Assembly: GCA_008828725.1 (NCBI GenBank)
Contig: MEHQ01001235.1
Location: 374,415 to 438,414, forward strand
DNA length: 64,000 nucleotides
Direction: 5' to 3'
Origin: Saccharina japonica
Taxonomy: Eukaryota > Sar > Phaeophyceae > Laminariales > Laminariaceae
In this document: in pieces, positions 54,176 through 64,000 of the stretch
Layout: every line of letters starts with the position of its first letter
Numbering within the stretch: position 1 is the first letter of the stretch
Translations under genes and position numbers: made by a program
The notes under the pieces: generated by a model
What the model was told of the DNA's origin: nothing
The model's database searches: none
Seen by the model: the letters and a program-made list of their open reading frames with translations, nothing else

Positions 54176-56748
54176 GTTCAGCCCGTGTGGTCGACCATTG
54201 TCATTGCATGCGGCTCTGTTCGGATGCTCCTCTGTGTGTGTACGCCTGGCTGTGCTTAATTTACAGCTTAACGCGCATGCTATGGGCGTCCTTGAATATT
54301 GTCTAATTCACCCTTCGTCGTGATTGCTAGCTCTTGATGCTGCAGTAGGTTGGGTTGTATGTCTCCTGAGGTATTCGGGTGAGTACCGCTAGGGTTACAT
54401 GTTTTTGACATTTACGGGTGTGTACATCGACCTCGAACTTGTCCCTCTGATTACTTGCTGTCGGACTAAGGGATTTCATGTGCGTCGATAGACGTTGGGG
54501 AGACGTTGACGGGTAATGAGCCAGGACTGGTTCGTACTAGGTACGATATAAGCAAAGGGGAAGAGGAAGCCAGGCTGGAGTCTCACACTGAAGCACATAG
54601 CCGTGGCTGTTCTTCTGGAAAGGGACCATCCCAGTAGTCCCCAGGCTCGGAGAGGATGTACGTGTCTCCCTAGTCGACTGCACTGAGTGTGGCGCTGAGT
54701 GTGGTGATTTGAGTTTCCGGTAATTCCCATCAAAGGAGTGGCAATTTTCGATCGCGTGTTTTGGGAACTTGTAGCAAGACGTAAAGTGGAGACGCCCAGT
54801 TGCAGTGGATTAGAGTATGGCTGGCCTTGCTCCGTCAATATCACACGTGCTTGGTGTCCCTCGTAGGTTCCCTTGGGCTCCGTCATTTTATTGCTTGGGT
54901 CGGTGGCAAATTCTACCAAAAGGAGTTGTATGGTCCAGAGTGAACCGTGCTTATCGGCGGAGAAGAGCCGGTGCAGTGCCTCGATGCGTGGTTGAGCCTC
55001 ATCGACTCCTCGTCTTTGTTACTTGACGATTGGCGTGAAAGCACTGACGGGTTTACGATGCCCTTACGAACGTGCTTACACAATGTCGCACAAACCCTTG
55101 CGATGTGAGGTGAGTGATCGATCTTGGGCCACCAAAATATCCAAGAGATCAATATTTTTGTCCACGAGGTCAGAACCGACCGATTTGATGGTTCCGCGGA
55201 AATAAGGTATGTTTGCAGTAGGTGCGGCACGTTTCAGTGCCTCAGATACCGGGCACGCGTGCTGGAGTTTGTTGGTCCGTAAACATTGACGATGCAAGAG
55301 CAAACATCGAATGTTTTTGCAAGACACTTCTGTTGAGTGTTACGGGCAGGGTCAGTGGACACGCATACGTGCATGTATTACATAAAGTTGTTTTGCACTT
55401 CGGCTTTTTTTTCTCTTTTGGCCTCCGTTCTATTCTCGCGTTCTCGGGTGCAGGGCACGGAGGGGGGGCGTGTGTGCACCACGGCGTAAGTGTGAGTCTC
55501 GGCCAGGCTCCATGGCACGCGCTCGAGGGGTTCAAAGTCGCGAAACTGGAAAGTAACCACGGGGTCTCATTCCGCCCAGCTAGATCCCAGCAGGGCGGTG
55601 GAAACCCCACAAGTAGTTCAAGAGTTTGCGCTGCTTCTGGCTGCTGGTGCTGCCCCGTGTCGTATCACACTGCCCCTGAAACTCTCTACTATGTCGCAGC
55701 CACATAACAAACAGTAGTTGCACACCAAACTCTTCCTTTTGTAACGGCCGCGGAAGGTGTATATGTGTGTGCGTGTGTGTCGTGTTTGTTGTCGACATAG
55801 GAAGTAGAAACGAGCACATGCATATGTAATATCAGCTGCAATTAAATGGATACTGCGCAGGGGGCAGGACGACCATACGAACGCGCACTTCCTCGGCATT
55901 TCAGAAGCAACCGCGCAGCCACGGTACACACTACAACAGCGGTAACAGCACCAGTACAACAGCACCAGAGCTAAGGAAATTTCTCTTCGTGACGGCCACG
56001 GTTATTCTGTGTTCTCGTGTGTGTGCAGTATTCACCAAGAGATACATGCAATCCAGTTTGTTCAAATTTCCACGTACCTGGTACAAATATATACCCGAAA
56101 ACACGTCGAACCTCATCCTGTCACAGCAGTAGGGCAGTGCTCGCAACACATGGGGACGTCTGATGATGATGTCTACCTCTGTTCAACTTGAGACACCCCC
56201 GGGATTACAAGTCTACTGCATCCCGAAGAGTATTATCATAAAACAGATACATATACAATGGAAGCAGCTCATGATGACAAAATATCAATCAACAAACAGC
56301 AGTAGTACTGCTGTATGACTAATCAACGACGACACCAATAACCCGACCCGAATCTAAAATGTATGTCGTACATATGTACAAGGTTCCCCTTCGGGATGTT
56401 GGTCACTTGTAATCCGGGGGGTGTCGCAAGTCGACAAAAGATCGCACATGCTTCATAGTTCTCTCTTTTTAGCAAACATGTGGTAAATTAGACTGCTGTC
56501 TTGTTCAAAGGAAAAAGTAGTGCGTAGCGACCGACATTGCTAACGAAAAACAGGTCACGAGATGATATCGCATCTGAGGTACAGTGGACTACCGGTGTAT
56601 AGAAAATTTGGTTCGTTGTCCAGGCTCAACGACTTATTCTGTTTCCGACGTCGATCTAGCTATTTTGTGTAGGGTTTAAAGTCGATCCCACACTGGTGAG
56701 CTGTGTTTTAATACCGAAGTTTCATTTTGTTCGTGCCAACCTACGCTC
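54176..56748. other. no recognised gene
   Basis: This includes the presumed 3' untranslated region just after the stop. Frames at 54476-54919 and 55222-55707 show no family motif. A short GT-rich tract lies near 55765-55785. Confidence 0.4.
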
Positions 56749-58063
56749 GTTTTTCTCAGGGGTACGCGCGGTGCCGAAGGCACCGCGCGGTACGGGATGG
56801 GACCGTTTTGCCCGCCGCAGGCGGAATTTTTTTTGGGTCTTCCCGAGGGGCGGTATGGGAAAATGTTCCCGTCTGTTTACCGCGGGACGGGAATGGGACG
56901 GGAAGGTGGGAAACCATTTGGTTGACGGGATTGGACGGGAAGACACGATTCTTTGGCGGTACGGGACGGGACGGGAACCGATTTTTGGCGGTACGGTACG
57001 GTACGGGAAACATTTTTCGGCGGTACGGGAAATGATCGGTGAACGGGTCGGGAATAGGTCGGGAATAAGTCGGGAATGGGTCGGGAATGGGTCGGGAACC
57101 GGGTCGGGAATACGGTCGGGAAACGCAGTCGGGAAACGCAGTCGGGAATTGTTGGGAACACGGTCGGGAACACACGCTGGAGACAACGACTGAAAAGGGT
57201 ATAATCAAAAGTCTTCTTCGAGTACGAGTATAACATTCGCGAGAACAGTGCCAATAGGAGCAGGAACCGGGGCTGATTGCTTTGGCGCTGCTTGAGGCGC
57301 CGAAGCAGATCGCAGATCCGCCGGCATCCTCCACCTCCACAACGTCCATGCTTGATGCCATGTTTTGTCTTTGGGCCGGGTGGTGGTGTGAGTGTTCTTG
57401 GTTTTATTCTCGACACAATAATTTCCCAAATGTACGACCGATTTATTATACGTACCAGGTACTATTATTTCAAATAGCGAGGTGTGAGTTGGGCCGATTG
57501 AATGGTTGATACAAATTTTAAGTTCGTGTTTAAATTTTGAATTAAAAAAAAACGAGAGGAAAAATAAAGAAAAAAGGAAATATATATTCGCGCGTAGACG
57601 ATTTGTTTTTATAGTTCGGAAATGTATACGAGTAAAAATGCAGTATACGCACTTGCATCCATCCATGGTCATGCGATGGGAAAACGAAAAAATCGGCGGT
57701 AAATGGAATGGGAATATCTGCCCCAATAGTGAGATGCGGGATGGGAGAAGCTGTGCCCCATGGTCGGGATGGGACGGGAATCACTTACATGACAGTGGGA
57801 TGGGAATAGTCGGGACTGGGCGGACAGCGGGACGGGAATAGTCGGGAATGGGCAGACAGTGGGATGGGAAACAGTCGGGAACGGGAACACGGCCACTACC
57901 GCGGGACGGTAGAGCTCGGGAACAGAAACTGACGATGGTACCGGTCGGGAAATCGCGGTCGGGAACGAAAAATCTGACGGTTTCCCATTCCCGTACCGTA
58001 CCGTTCCCGTCCCGACCACATTTTCCCGTCCCGACCTTTACCGCGCGTACCCCTGGTTTTTCT
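56749..58063. mobile_element. hAT-like nonautonomous element with 8-bp target duplication
   Basis: The element proper is 56757-58055 (1,299 bp). Its ends are CAGGGGTACGCGCGGT and ACCGCGCGTACCCCTG, a perfect 16-bp inverted pair. The flanks are the perfect 8-bp direct repeat GTTTTTCT (56749-56756 and 58056-58063). CAGGG-type ends with 8-bp duplications are typical of hAT elements. Inside are subterminal arrays of GGTCGGGAAT-like and GGGACGGGAA-like words on both sides, and a short minus frame (57361, MASSMDVVEVEDAGGSAICF) that may be a scrap of a first exon. No transposase domain is visible. Confidence 0.9.
57040..57175 (+). repeat. GGTCGGGAAT decamer array
   Basis: At least a dozen consecutive units of the type (GG)GTCGGGAA plus 1-7 bases. 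A looser second array (GTCGGGAATGG, GGGACGGGAAT) lies at 57755-57970. In hAT elements short subterminal repeats bind transposase, so such a role is plausible here but unproven. Confidence 0.9.
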
Positions 58064-59305
58064 TTACCCATAGTTTATGAACTGCAGGCACCCACTACTA
58101 CGAGTATTTGTGTTGAATGGTGATTTGTTATATCGAGTAGATCCACGAACAACTCGTGAATCGCGACGAAAACGAAGCAAAACACCCTGATAATCCGGGC
58201 GAGGCCAGGCAGACAACCTGTGAGATTGACATCTCGCCAGCCGGGCCACACTACAGCAGCACATATCACGCAGAGTACATAGAGTATAAATAGTTCAGTA
58301 CGAAGACTATACACACAGAGCGAACCTAGAGTACACATTACCGGTACAACAGAAAAAGTGACTGCTGCTGTATACAGAACAGTACCGACAGCATAGCACA
58401 GAGCACATACAATAAACAGTACACAACGATTGAGCACACAGAGCACACACAGTTATATCTAGTTGTGGTGCTGGAGAGCAGAGTGTGTACACAATAAATA
58501 GTACACAACGAGGTATCACGGCTGTTCTACGCTGTACAGATGAGTATATATATGCACAAGATAGTTATGACAGAGTTGTTGCCCGACGAGTCTCGCCCCG
58601 GTTCTAGATAAGAGTATTTGCTACCTTTTGGGCGGGTACCCTAGTAGGCGTTTAGCAGGCGAGTACTCGTCTAAGGGTACCTGTTGATACGACCTCGGGC
58701 TCATGCCGGCGCCTAGCACAGGCGGGCAGGGTCAGGGAGCTGGAGAGCTCCTCATGTAGACATAAACCACGTAGAAAAGTATTTATATATTATCGTCGGA
58801 CCTCGCAGGCCACCATCGAGGCGCAGCGAGCAAGTCAAGGAAGTCAAGTCACCAGCAAGCACGAGACCTCACAGATGGAGAAAGCCTCATCAAGTATATG
58901 AACTCCCTAATATATGAAACCGTCATCATACCTGCTGTATCGAGTACCAAGCACAATCAATATCCTCCCTGCTTTGCAATCGATATTGCGCGACACCACA
59001 CATCCGCAGTATGCATACCGAACAGGTGTACAGTCCCATCAGCTAATATCCTCCCTGCATGGTGAACAGTATGGCAATAAAGCATCACAATATCAAAGCA
59101 TGGTCACACCTCATAGCTGTCCCGAAAACCACAAATCATCATCCCGAATCAATATCACACATTCCAAATTCACGTACCGAATGTGGACCACAATGTCCCA
59201 AAACCTCAAGCAAATTCAAAGTACCGAATACCACAAGATTAATAAAAACCTCAAGCAAATTTAAAGTACCGAATACCAGAAATTCAAGCACATTCATTCA
59301 AATTC
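58064..59305. other. no recognised gene; AC-rich
   Basis: GAGCACACAGAGCAC and AGTACACAACGA words recur at 58260-58510. CCTCAAGCAAATT-AAAGTACCGAATACCA is repeated once at 59203 and 59248. Frames at 58914-59376 are low-complexity Gln/Ser/Asn-rich. Confidence 0.4.
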
Positions 59306-59307
59306 AA

Positions 59308-59609
59308 ATACCAAAATCTAAACCATACTGGCTCAAACTTCAACAATCTTCGAAGACACTCAGCTGCCGAAACTAGGGCATACGGCCTCGATAATCAGAC
59401 GGCCATCAGCTCGGTGTCAATAGGTCGATATAGGTTTGTCCAGTAGTACTAACTTCAGATACCAAAATCTAAGCCATACTGGCTCAAACTTCAACAATCT
59501 TCCAAGACACTCAGCTGCCGAAACTAGGGGATAAGGCCTCGATAATCAGACGGCCATCAGCTCGGTGTCAACAGGTCGATACAGGTTTGTCCAGTAGTAC
59601 TAACTTCAG
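59308..59609. repeat. 151-bp tandem duplication
   Basis: A unit beginning ATACCAAAATCTAA lies at 59308-59458 and 59459-59609 with only a few substitutions. The start of a third unit (ATACCA) follows. Confidence 0.95.
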
Positions 59610-59828
59610 ATACCACTGCACGTTGCAAGAATCTCGAAACTTGAAAAATCTTCAATACAAATCTCAATACCGTACAATGTATTCACTATTTTAATCAGTG
59701 AACAGGCAGAATTTTCAATGCCCGAAAACCATCAATCAAAAACCACAACCCAACCATAACCCCACCAGCCCAATCAGAAACTCATTCAAAATCCTCCATT
59801 CTCGAATCCTCGTTCAATCATTCAACCA

Positions 59829-60086
59829 GTCAATCAATGTGTTTTCCGAACTACCAGAAAAGCCGCCCAGGCCAGACAGCCAGAGACGGTATCACCATTG
59901 AGATTGACTCTAAAAGTAAATAATAAATCTCAAATCCTCATTCAGTCGGTCAACAAGTCAATCAAAATCAGTGTATTTTCTGAACTACCAGAAAAGCCGC
60001 CCAGGCCAGACAGCCAGAGACGGTATCACCATTGAGATCGTCTCTAAAACTAAAATAATAAATCTCAGATCCTCATTTCAGTCGCA
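59829..60086. repeat. about 128-bp tandem duplication
   Basis: A unit beginning GTCAATCAA and containing CTACCAGAAAAGCCGCCCAG lies at 59829-59956 and 59957-60086, with small indels. Confidence 0.9.
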
Positions 60087-60089
60087 AAC

Positions 60090-61760
60090 GTAATTTATCC
60101 GACCGCGTGCTATGGTTTCAAGCTTACAGCAGTAGTTATTACGCCAACTTATCATCGGGGAAACGTGATCTCCCCTTGCCAAGAGCTGCTGGTATAATCA
60201 AGAACCTTCGAGCGAAATTCCACACAAGGAAAGTTGGTGTCTGGCAGGGTGAGAACCCGGGTGCGTGACAAGCTCTGAAGTGTACTATTTTATCACCAAA
60301 CAGCAATGACTCACAACCAACGTTTTAACCAACCAATAGCAGTGCGCGGAAAGACAAAACGCATTCATATATATATTCATCAAGATTCGAATGGCGTGAT
60401 GAGACAAGTGCAAGTGCATATTTCACATTGCCAACAAAGAGCACATAGTAACTGCTATATGATTACGTGTTTAAAGCACCTACCTGGTACTCCGCTTATA
60501 CTCCTCCTGATTTTAAGTACGTACATAGCATTTGTGCTACATGATTGATGATCAGAACCATCTCGTACCTATAACTGGTTCGTTACGGAGGGAGGGAGGG
60601 AGGGAGAGAGGGCGGAAGAGCACACAACATACAGCAGTCAATCTGAGTCGCCCAAAACATATTTTCACTCGGTATCAATGCTCCACTCCATCGCATATTC
60701 ATATCATATCACAACGCCCACGTCGAACACCTGGGTACCTCGGTGCCCGGGGCCCAAGTTCTCGGCGAATATGAAGTGCTATCCATACCCGTGACGGGTA
60801 TTGGCTGTTTTGTTGTTTTCAATCGTTGCTGTACCGCGTAGGTACGTCAAAGCAGAGGGGGAAGTTTTGCTGGAATCGCATACATCAAACATGCACACAC
60901 GCATGCATACACAAAGAAAAACTGAACACAGCAGTAGTTCGTAGCTGTCACAATTAGACCTGCTGGATTCCCCCTGTTAGCTGTGTGCTACGGGTCCTGC
61001 GCACGCCAACAGGACACCACAGCCATCACAAAGGCAACAATCTGAACAGCGGCTACGTGTTATGCAGCTTACTACTACTGAAATACTCGTATTCGTACCT
61101 ATGTAGATCGGTCCATCGTTCACGTAGATAGAGAGAGGTAAATATAATATGCCTACTCGTACTGTACATAGTACTCGTAGATCTGCGTATGTACTCTATG
61201 TACATTAAAAAATCTTGGAACCAAATGTATAATTTTACATAAAATGCGCATGTGATTTTTCAAGCGTTTCGTACAACTGCTCTACTGCTGTGCACATCCC
61301 AGAGAGAGCAGACGCATGCAACATGGTATCAATACTCCTGCACGACGCTTGATGTATGCCTCGTTCAATTGTGATCCTTGCTGTCTCGTGCGTGGTGCGT
61401 ACTTTGTGTGTTCCGTTCATGCCGCGGGCCAAAAATGAACCATCAAAAATCATACGGGTCAGGTTTTTCATGGTAGTTGCGAGGCGGTGTCAAGTCGGGA
61501 CGTCTCCCCTGAGGTATTTGCCAGAACTCGCGACTTTGAAGGCCCAGAGCACGCCCCACGGGCCTCGGCCGGGACCCGCACTTGCGCCGCGGTGTACACG
61601 TTGCCCCCCTGAGTACCCCGCAGCCGACAGCGCGAGAAAAGACCCGCGGCCGGAAACGAAAAGTGAAAGTATTCCGGGAAAATGTCCATTTGGTACCTAT
61701 ACATATAGTGTGTAGTATAACATATATATCACTCGTATACTTCGTACCTATACGTAGCAA
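60090..61760. other. no recognised gene
   Basis: It contains a (GGGA)n tract near 60583-60612 and scattered ACAGCAGT words. Open frames at 60306-60774 and 61235-61815 show no family motif. Confidence 0.4.
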
Positions 61761-62267
61761 CTCCAAAGTTTTGTTTCGCGATTTGTTCGTACTCAATTCT
61801 ACTGCTGTAGTTTAGCACGTGTGTGGACGACGATTGTTCTCAAAGTCTGCATTTCGCTTCTAGAATCTGCTGGGTGTAACCTTTTGCTTCACTTTTTTTG
61901 TAACAAATTCATTTTAGCGTTGATTCTCGTGGCTCGGACGAAAAACAAAAACGTTTACAGCTCGGGGGGGCGTAAATAACCCTGGTTATCGTCTTTGTGT
62001 CGATGGTGTTGGTATAGCTAGCTGTGCTGCTGCTGGAATTGCCGTCGTCGCCGTCGTTGTCGTTGTTGATATTGGTGTTACCCTTTACTACTTTCGCAAT
62101 CGACAATGTGTAGCACGAACATTAGCGTCCATAACTCATAATCACTCCGAAAGAAAACCATGGAGGAAAGCAAAAGTCATTGCTGTCGTCGTCGATGCCG
62201 TTGGTGTCAACGTGTCAACTACGGCGGTGTTACTGTTGTATTAGTGTCGTCGATGTTTACCACATAA

Positions 62268-62390
62268 CTGGTATCTCTCGTACCTATAGGGTGAAGAATC
62301 GGCACGGACACTGGGTGTGCTGGATGTCGACATGTAGAAAGGACGGTTTAATGTGCTGAAAGAAAAATACACACACACCGAGCTGTTGGA
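62268..62390 (+). mobile_element. short LINE 3' end inside repeat D
   Basis: AACTGGTATCTCTCGTACC then GTGAAGAATCGGCACGGACA, CTGGGTGTGCTGGATGTCGA and GGTTTAATGTGCTGAAAG with an AC tail. The order and words are those of the LINE 3' end. Confidence 0.75.
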
Positions 62391-62611
62391 CATCGCGTAT
62401 TGAAAACTTGGATACCTCGAAATATTGAAACTTTCGACGAAGTTTCGATATTATATCGTATACGCATACCAGTATCACAATTTGGCGAGAGTCGACGAGG
62501 AAGAGAACGTGCTCAAATATTATCGCGATGAAAATACAAAGCACGTCGTACCGTGGTTCGGAGGGAGTAGGAGAAGAGAGAAGAGCCTACTTAGTGATCC
62601 CGGATCTGACA

Positions 62612-62705
62612 TGCGACTGAAAGGGAGAGAGAGAAAAGAAGGGTGCGACTGAAAGGGAGAGAGAGAAAAGAAGGGTGCGACTGAAAGGTAGAGAGAAAAA
62701 GAAGG
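62612..62705. repeat. 32-bp tandem repeat, three copies
   Basis: Units beginning TGCGACTGAAAGG start at 62612, 62644 and 62676. The first two are identical and the third is slightly changed. Confidence 0.9.
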
Positions 62706-63498
62706 GCGAAGATAATGAAGGGGATGGAAACATATAATAATAGATAATGAGACGTGTTTGTTGTACCACGATGCATATATATTATCATCGTGGAATAACA
62801 TACAAAAGAAAGAGCACACGATGACAAACAGCAAGGCTAACGAGAATGTCAGACAAATCACATCATCTACCATCAGTGTCAAAAACTCAAAGACTTGACG
62901 GAAGTGACTCTGCCGTGCTCAGCATGTATCATATGTATGGCCTGTTGTGAACTCTGATGAAACTTTGAAGTTTGGAGTTTGTTGTTTAGAGACTGACTGG
63001 CGAGGCGCCAGAGAGGAGGGGGGGCGTATGGGCCAAAGAGCAAATATGTTACTCACCAACTGAACTGAACATAATATACGGCATACTGTTCGTACAGCAG
63101 TATATTAATGGCCCTATATTAATAGTAGTAAGTAGTATAAGTAGTTATTTACGAGATCTGAGGTGCAACAAGCGCGTCGAGCCGTGAGCACATCGCCCGC
63201 AATACGTAGTCAGCTTTTCAAGTGCGCCCTTCTCAATCTACTGCCGACAGGGAAGCACGAGCAGCAGCAACAGAAAGTGAGCCGCCGACGACAACATGAA
63301 CGGAATAATGTTTTGGAATGAAGCTTTGTGTTGTAGAGCAGGGGAGAACGCCGTTACTGAACTGTGGTGATTAGTTCGGTTACCGCAGTGTGCGCTGATG
63401 AACGGACGCACGCGGGTTGGTTGTGGATTTTGTTGCACTACTGGCTCGGGTGGTGGAATAAACGAAGTGGCAATCACTTTACTGTAAGTAAGTATACA

Positions 63499-64000
63499 AC
63501 GATCGTAGGGCACCAGACTTCTCTGGGACTTGTCTACGGTATGTGCTGCTGAGGCCTGTGCACTAGTTCCGCCGGCCATCGCTTCTCGCTCGATATACAT
63601 ACGTGTTCGTGTGCTCGATACCAAGGATATTCTCCAGGCCATTTTTGGGGGCGCACCACGCCAAAGGTGCCTCCGGAAATAGGCTGCATGAAGCACGCCA
63701 CCACGAGCGACCACGACGATCGTACGGCACCAGACCTGTCTAGGAATTGCCTACGGTATTTGCTGCTGCGGTGTGTACACTAGTTCCGTCGGTCATCGCT
63801 TCTCTCTCGATATACAGACGGGTTCGTGTTCTCGATACTTACGATGTTTTTTGGGGGCACATCAAGCTAAAAATGCCTCCGGAAACGGATTGCATGAAGC
63901 ACGCCACCACAAGAGATCACGTCAACCGTAGGACACCACACTTGTCTGGATATTGTCTACGGCATGTACTGCTGCAGCGTGTGCAGTAGTTCCGCCGGTC
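63499..64000. repeat. about 217-bp tandem array, continues past window
   Basis: Units begin near 63499 (ACGATCGTAGGGCACCAGAC), 63716 (ACGATCGTACGGCACCAGAC) and 63922 (TCAACCGTAGGACACCACAC). Each has TAGTTCCGYCGGYCATCGCT and GCCTCCGGAAA with GCATGAAGCACGCCACCAC. Units differ by scattered substitutions and small deletions. Confidence 0.9.

Larger units (their letters stand above)
61765..63490. repeat. dispersed repeat D, copy 2
   Basis: Homologous to 25795-27065 from TGTGTGGACGACGATTGTTC (61820) to GTGATTAGTTCGGTT (63363). It is longer than copy 1 because it contains a LINE fragment (62268-62390) and a segment also found alone at 32095-32310. Confidence 0.75.

Noticed and set aside
54476..55230. 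Possible copia integrase or gag frames on the minus strand
   Set aside because: A few residues looked suggestive, but no conserved motif could be lined up in order.
56696..57193. Gly/Arg-rich protein gene
   Set aside because: The frame is a translation of the GGTCGGGAAT decamer array inside the hAT-like element. Similar frames exist on both strands.

Overview
The window is eukaryotic nuclear DNA. It has about balanced base composition, no operon-like gene packing, one clear intron-containing coding region, and dense eukaryotic transposons (Ty1/copia, Ty3/gypsy, LINE, hAT-like and Tc1/mariner-like MITEs). A ten-cysteine module (CC...CGGxGC...CC) followed by a Thr/Pro-rich stalk, the style of the Ty3 and LINE proteins, and an internal TTAGGG run suggest a stramenopile, perhaps a brown alga or a relative. 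That placement is inference from memory of protein families and is not proven here.

Layout. 0.6-6.8 kb: decayed Ty1/copia DNA, mostly on the minus strand, with the domains in abnormal order (gag, integrase end, linker, RT, RNase H, then protease and integrase). 6.9-12 kb: a fold-back MITE and two LINE copies. 12-19.5 kb: four copies of one LTR family, two of them about 728 bp and inverted to each other, with a 170-bp-arm hairpin and scrambled Ty3 gag/pol pieces. 19.5-25.6 kb: LINE copies, palindromic elements, AT-rich DNA and two MITEs with TA target duplications. 25.8-35.6 kb: a 1.3-kb dispersed repeat, a LINE cluster in which one LINE is flanked by a 182-bp duplication of its target, a 1.2-kb palindrome and tRNA-like SINE candidates. 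37.7-41.8 kb: a Ty3/gypsy element with both LTRs but no RT.

42.8-54.2 kb holds the only host gene I can support. Two exons, each encoding one ten-cysteine module, are joined in frame by a predicted 10.4-kb phase-1 intron (GTGAGT...pyrimidine tract-CAG). The second exon continues into three 31-residue Thr/Pro-rich repeats and a C-terminal hydrophobic segment, so the product is probably a cell-surface or wall protein. The intron contains a 4.2-kb terminal-inverted-repeat element filled with a TATCGATA dyad array, a second related element, and a tandem array of about 200-bp units.

54.2-64 kb has no recognised gene. It holds a complete 1.3-kb hAT-like element (perfect 8-bp target duplication), several short tandem duplications, the second copy of the dispersed repeat and a 217-bp tandem array running off the window. 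Nearly all other long open frames are transposon remnants, antisense shadows or low-complexity sequence.
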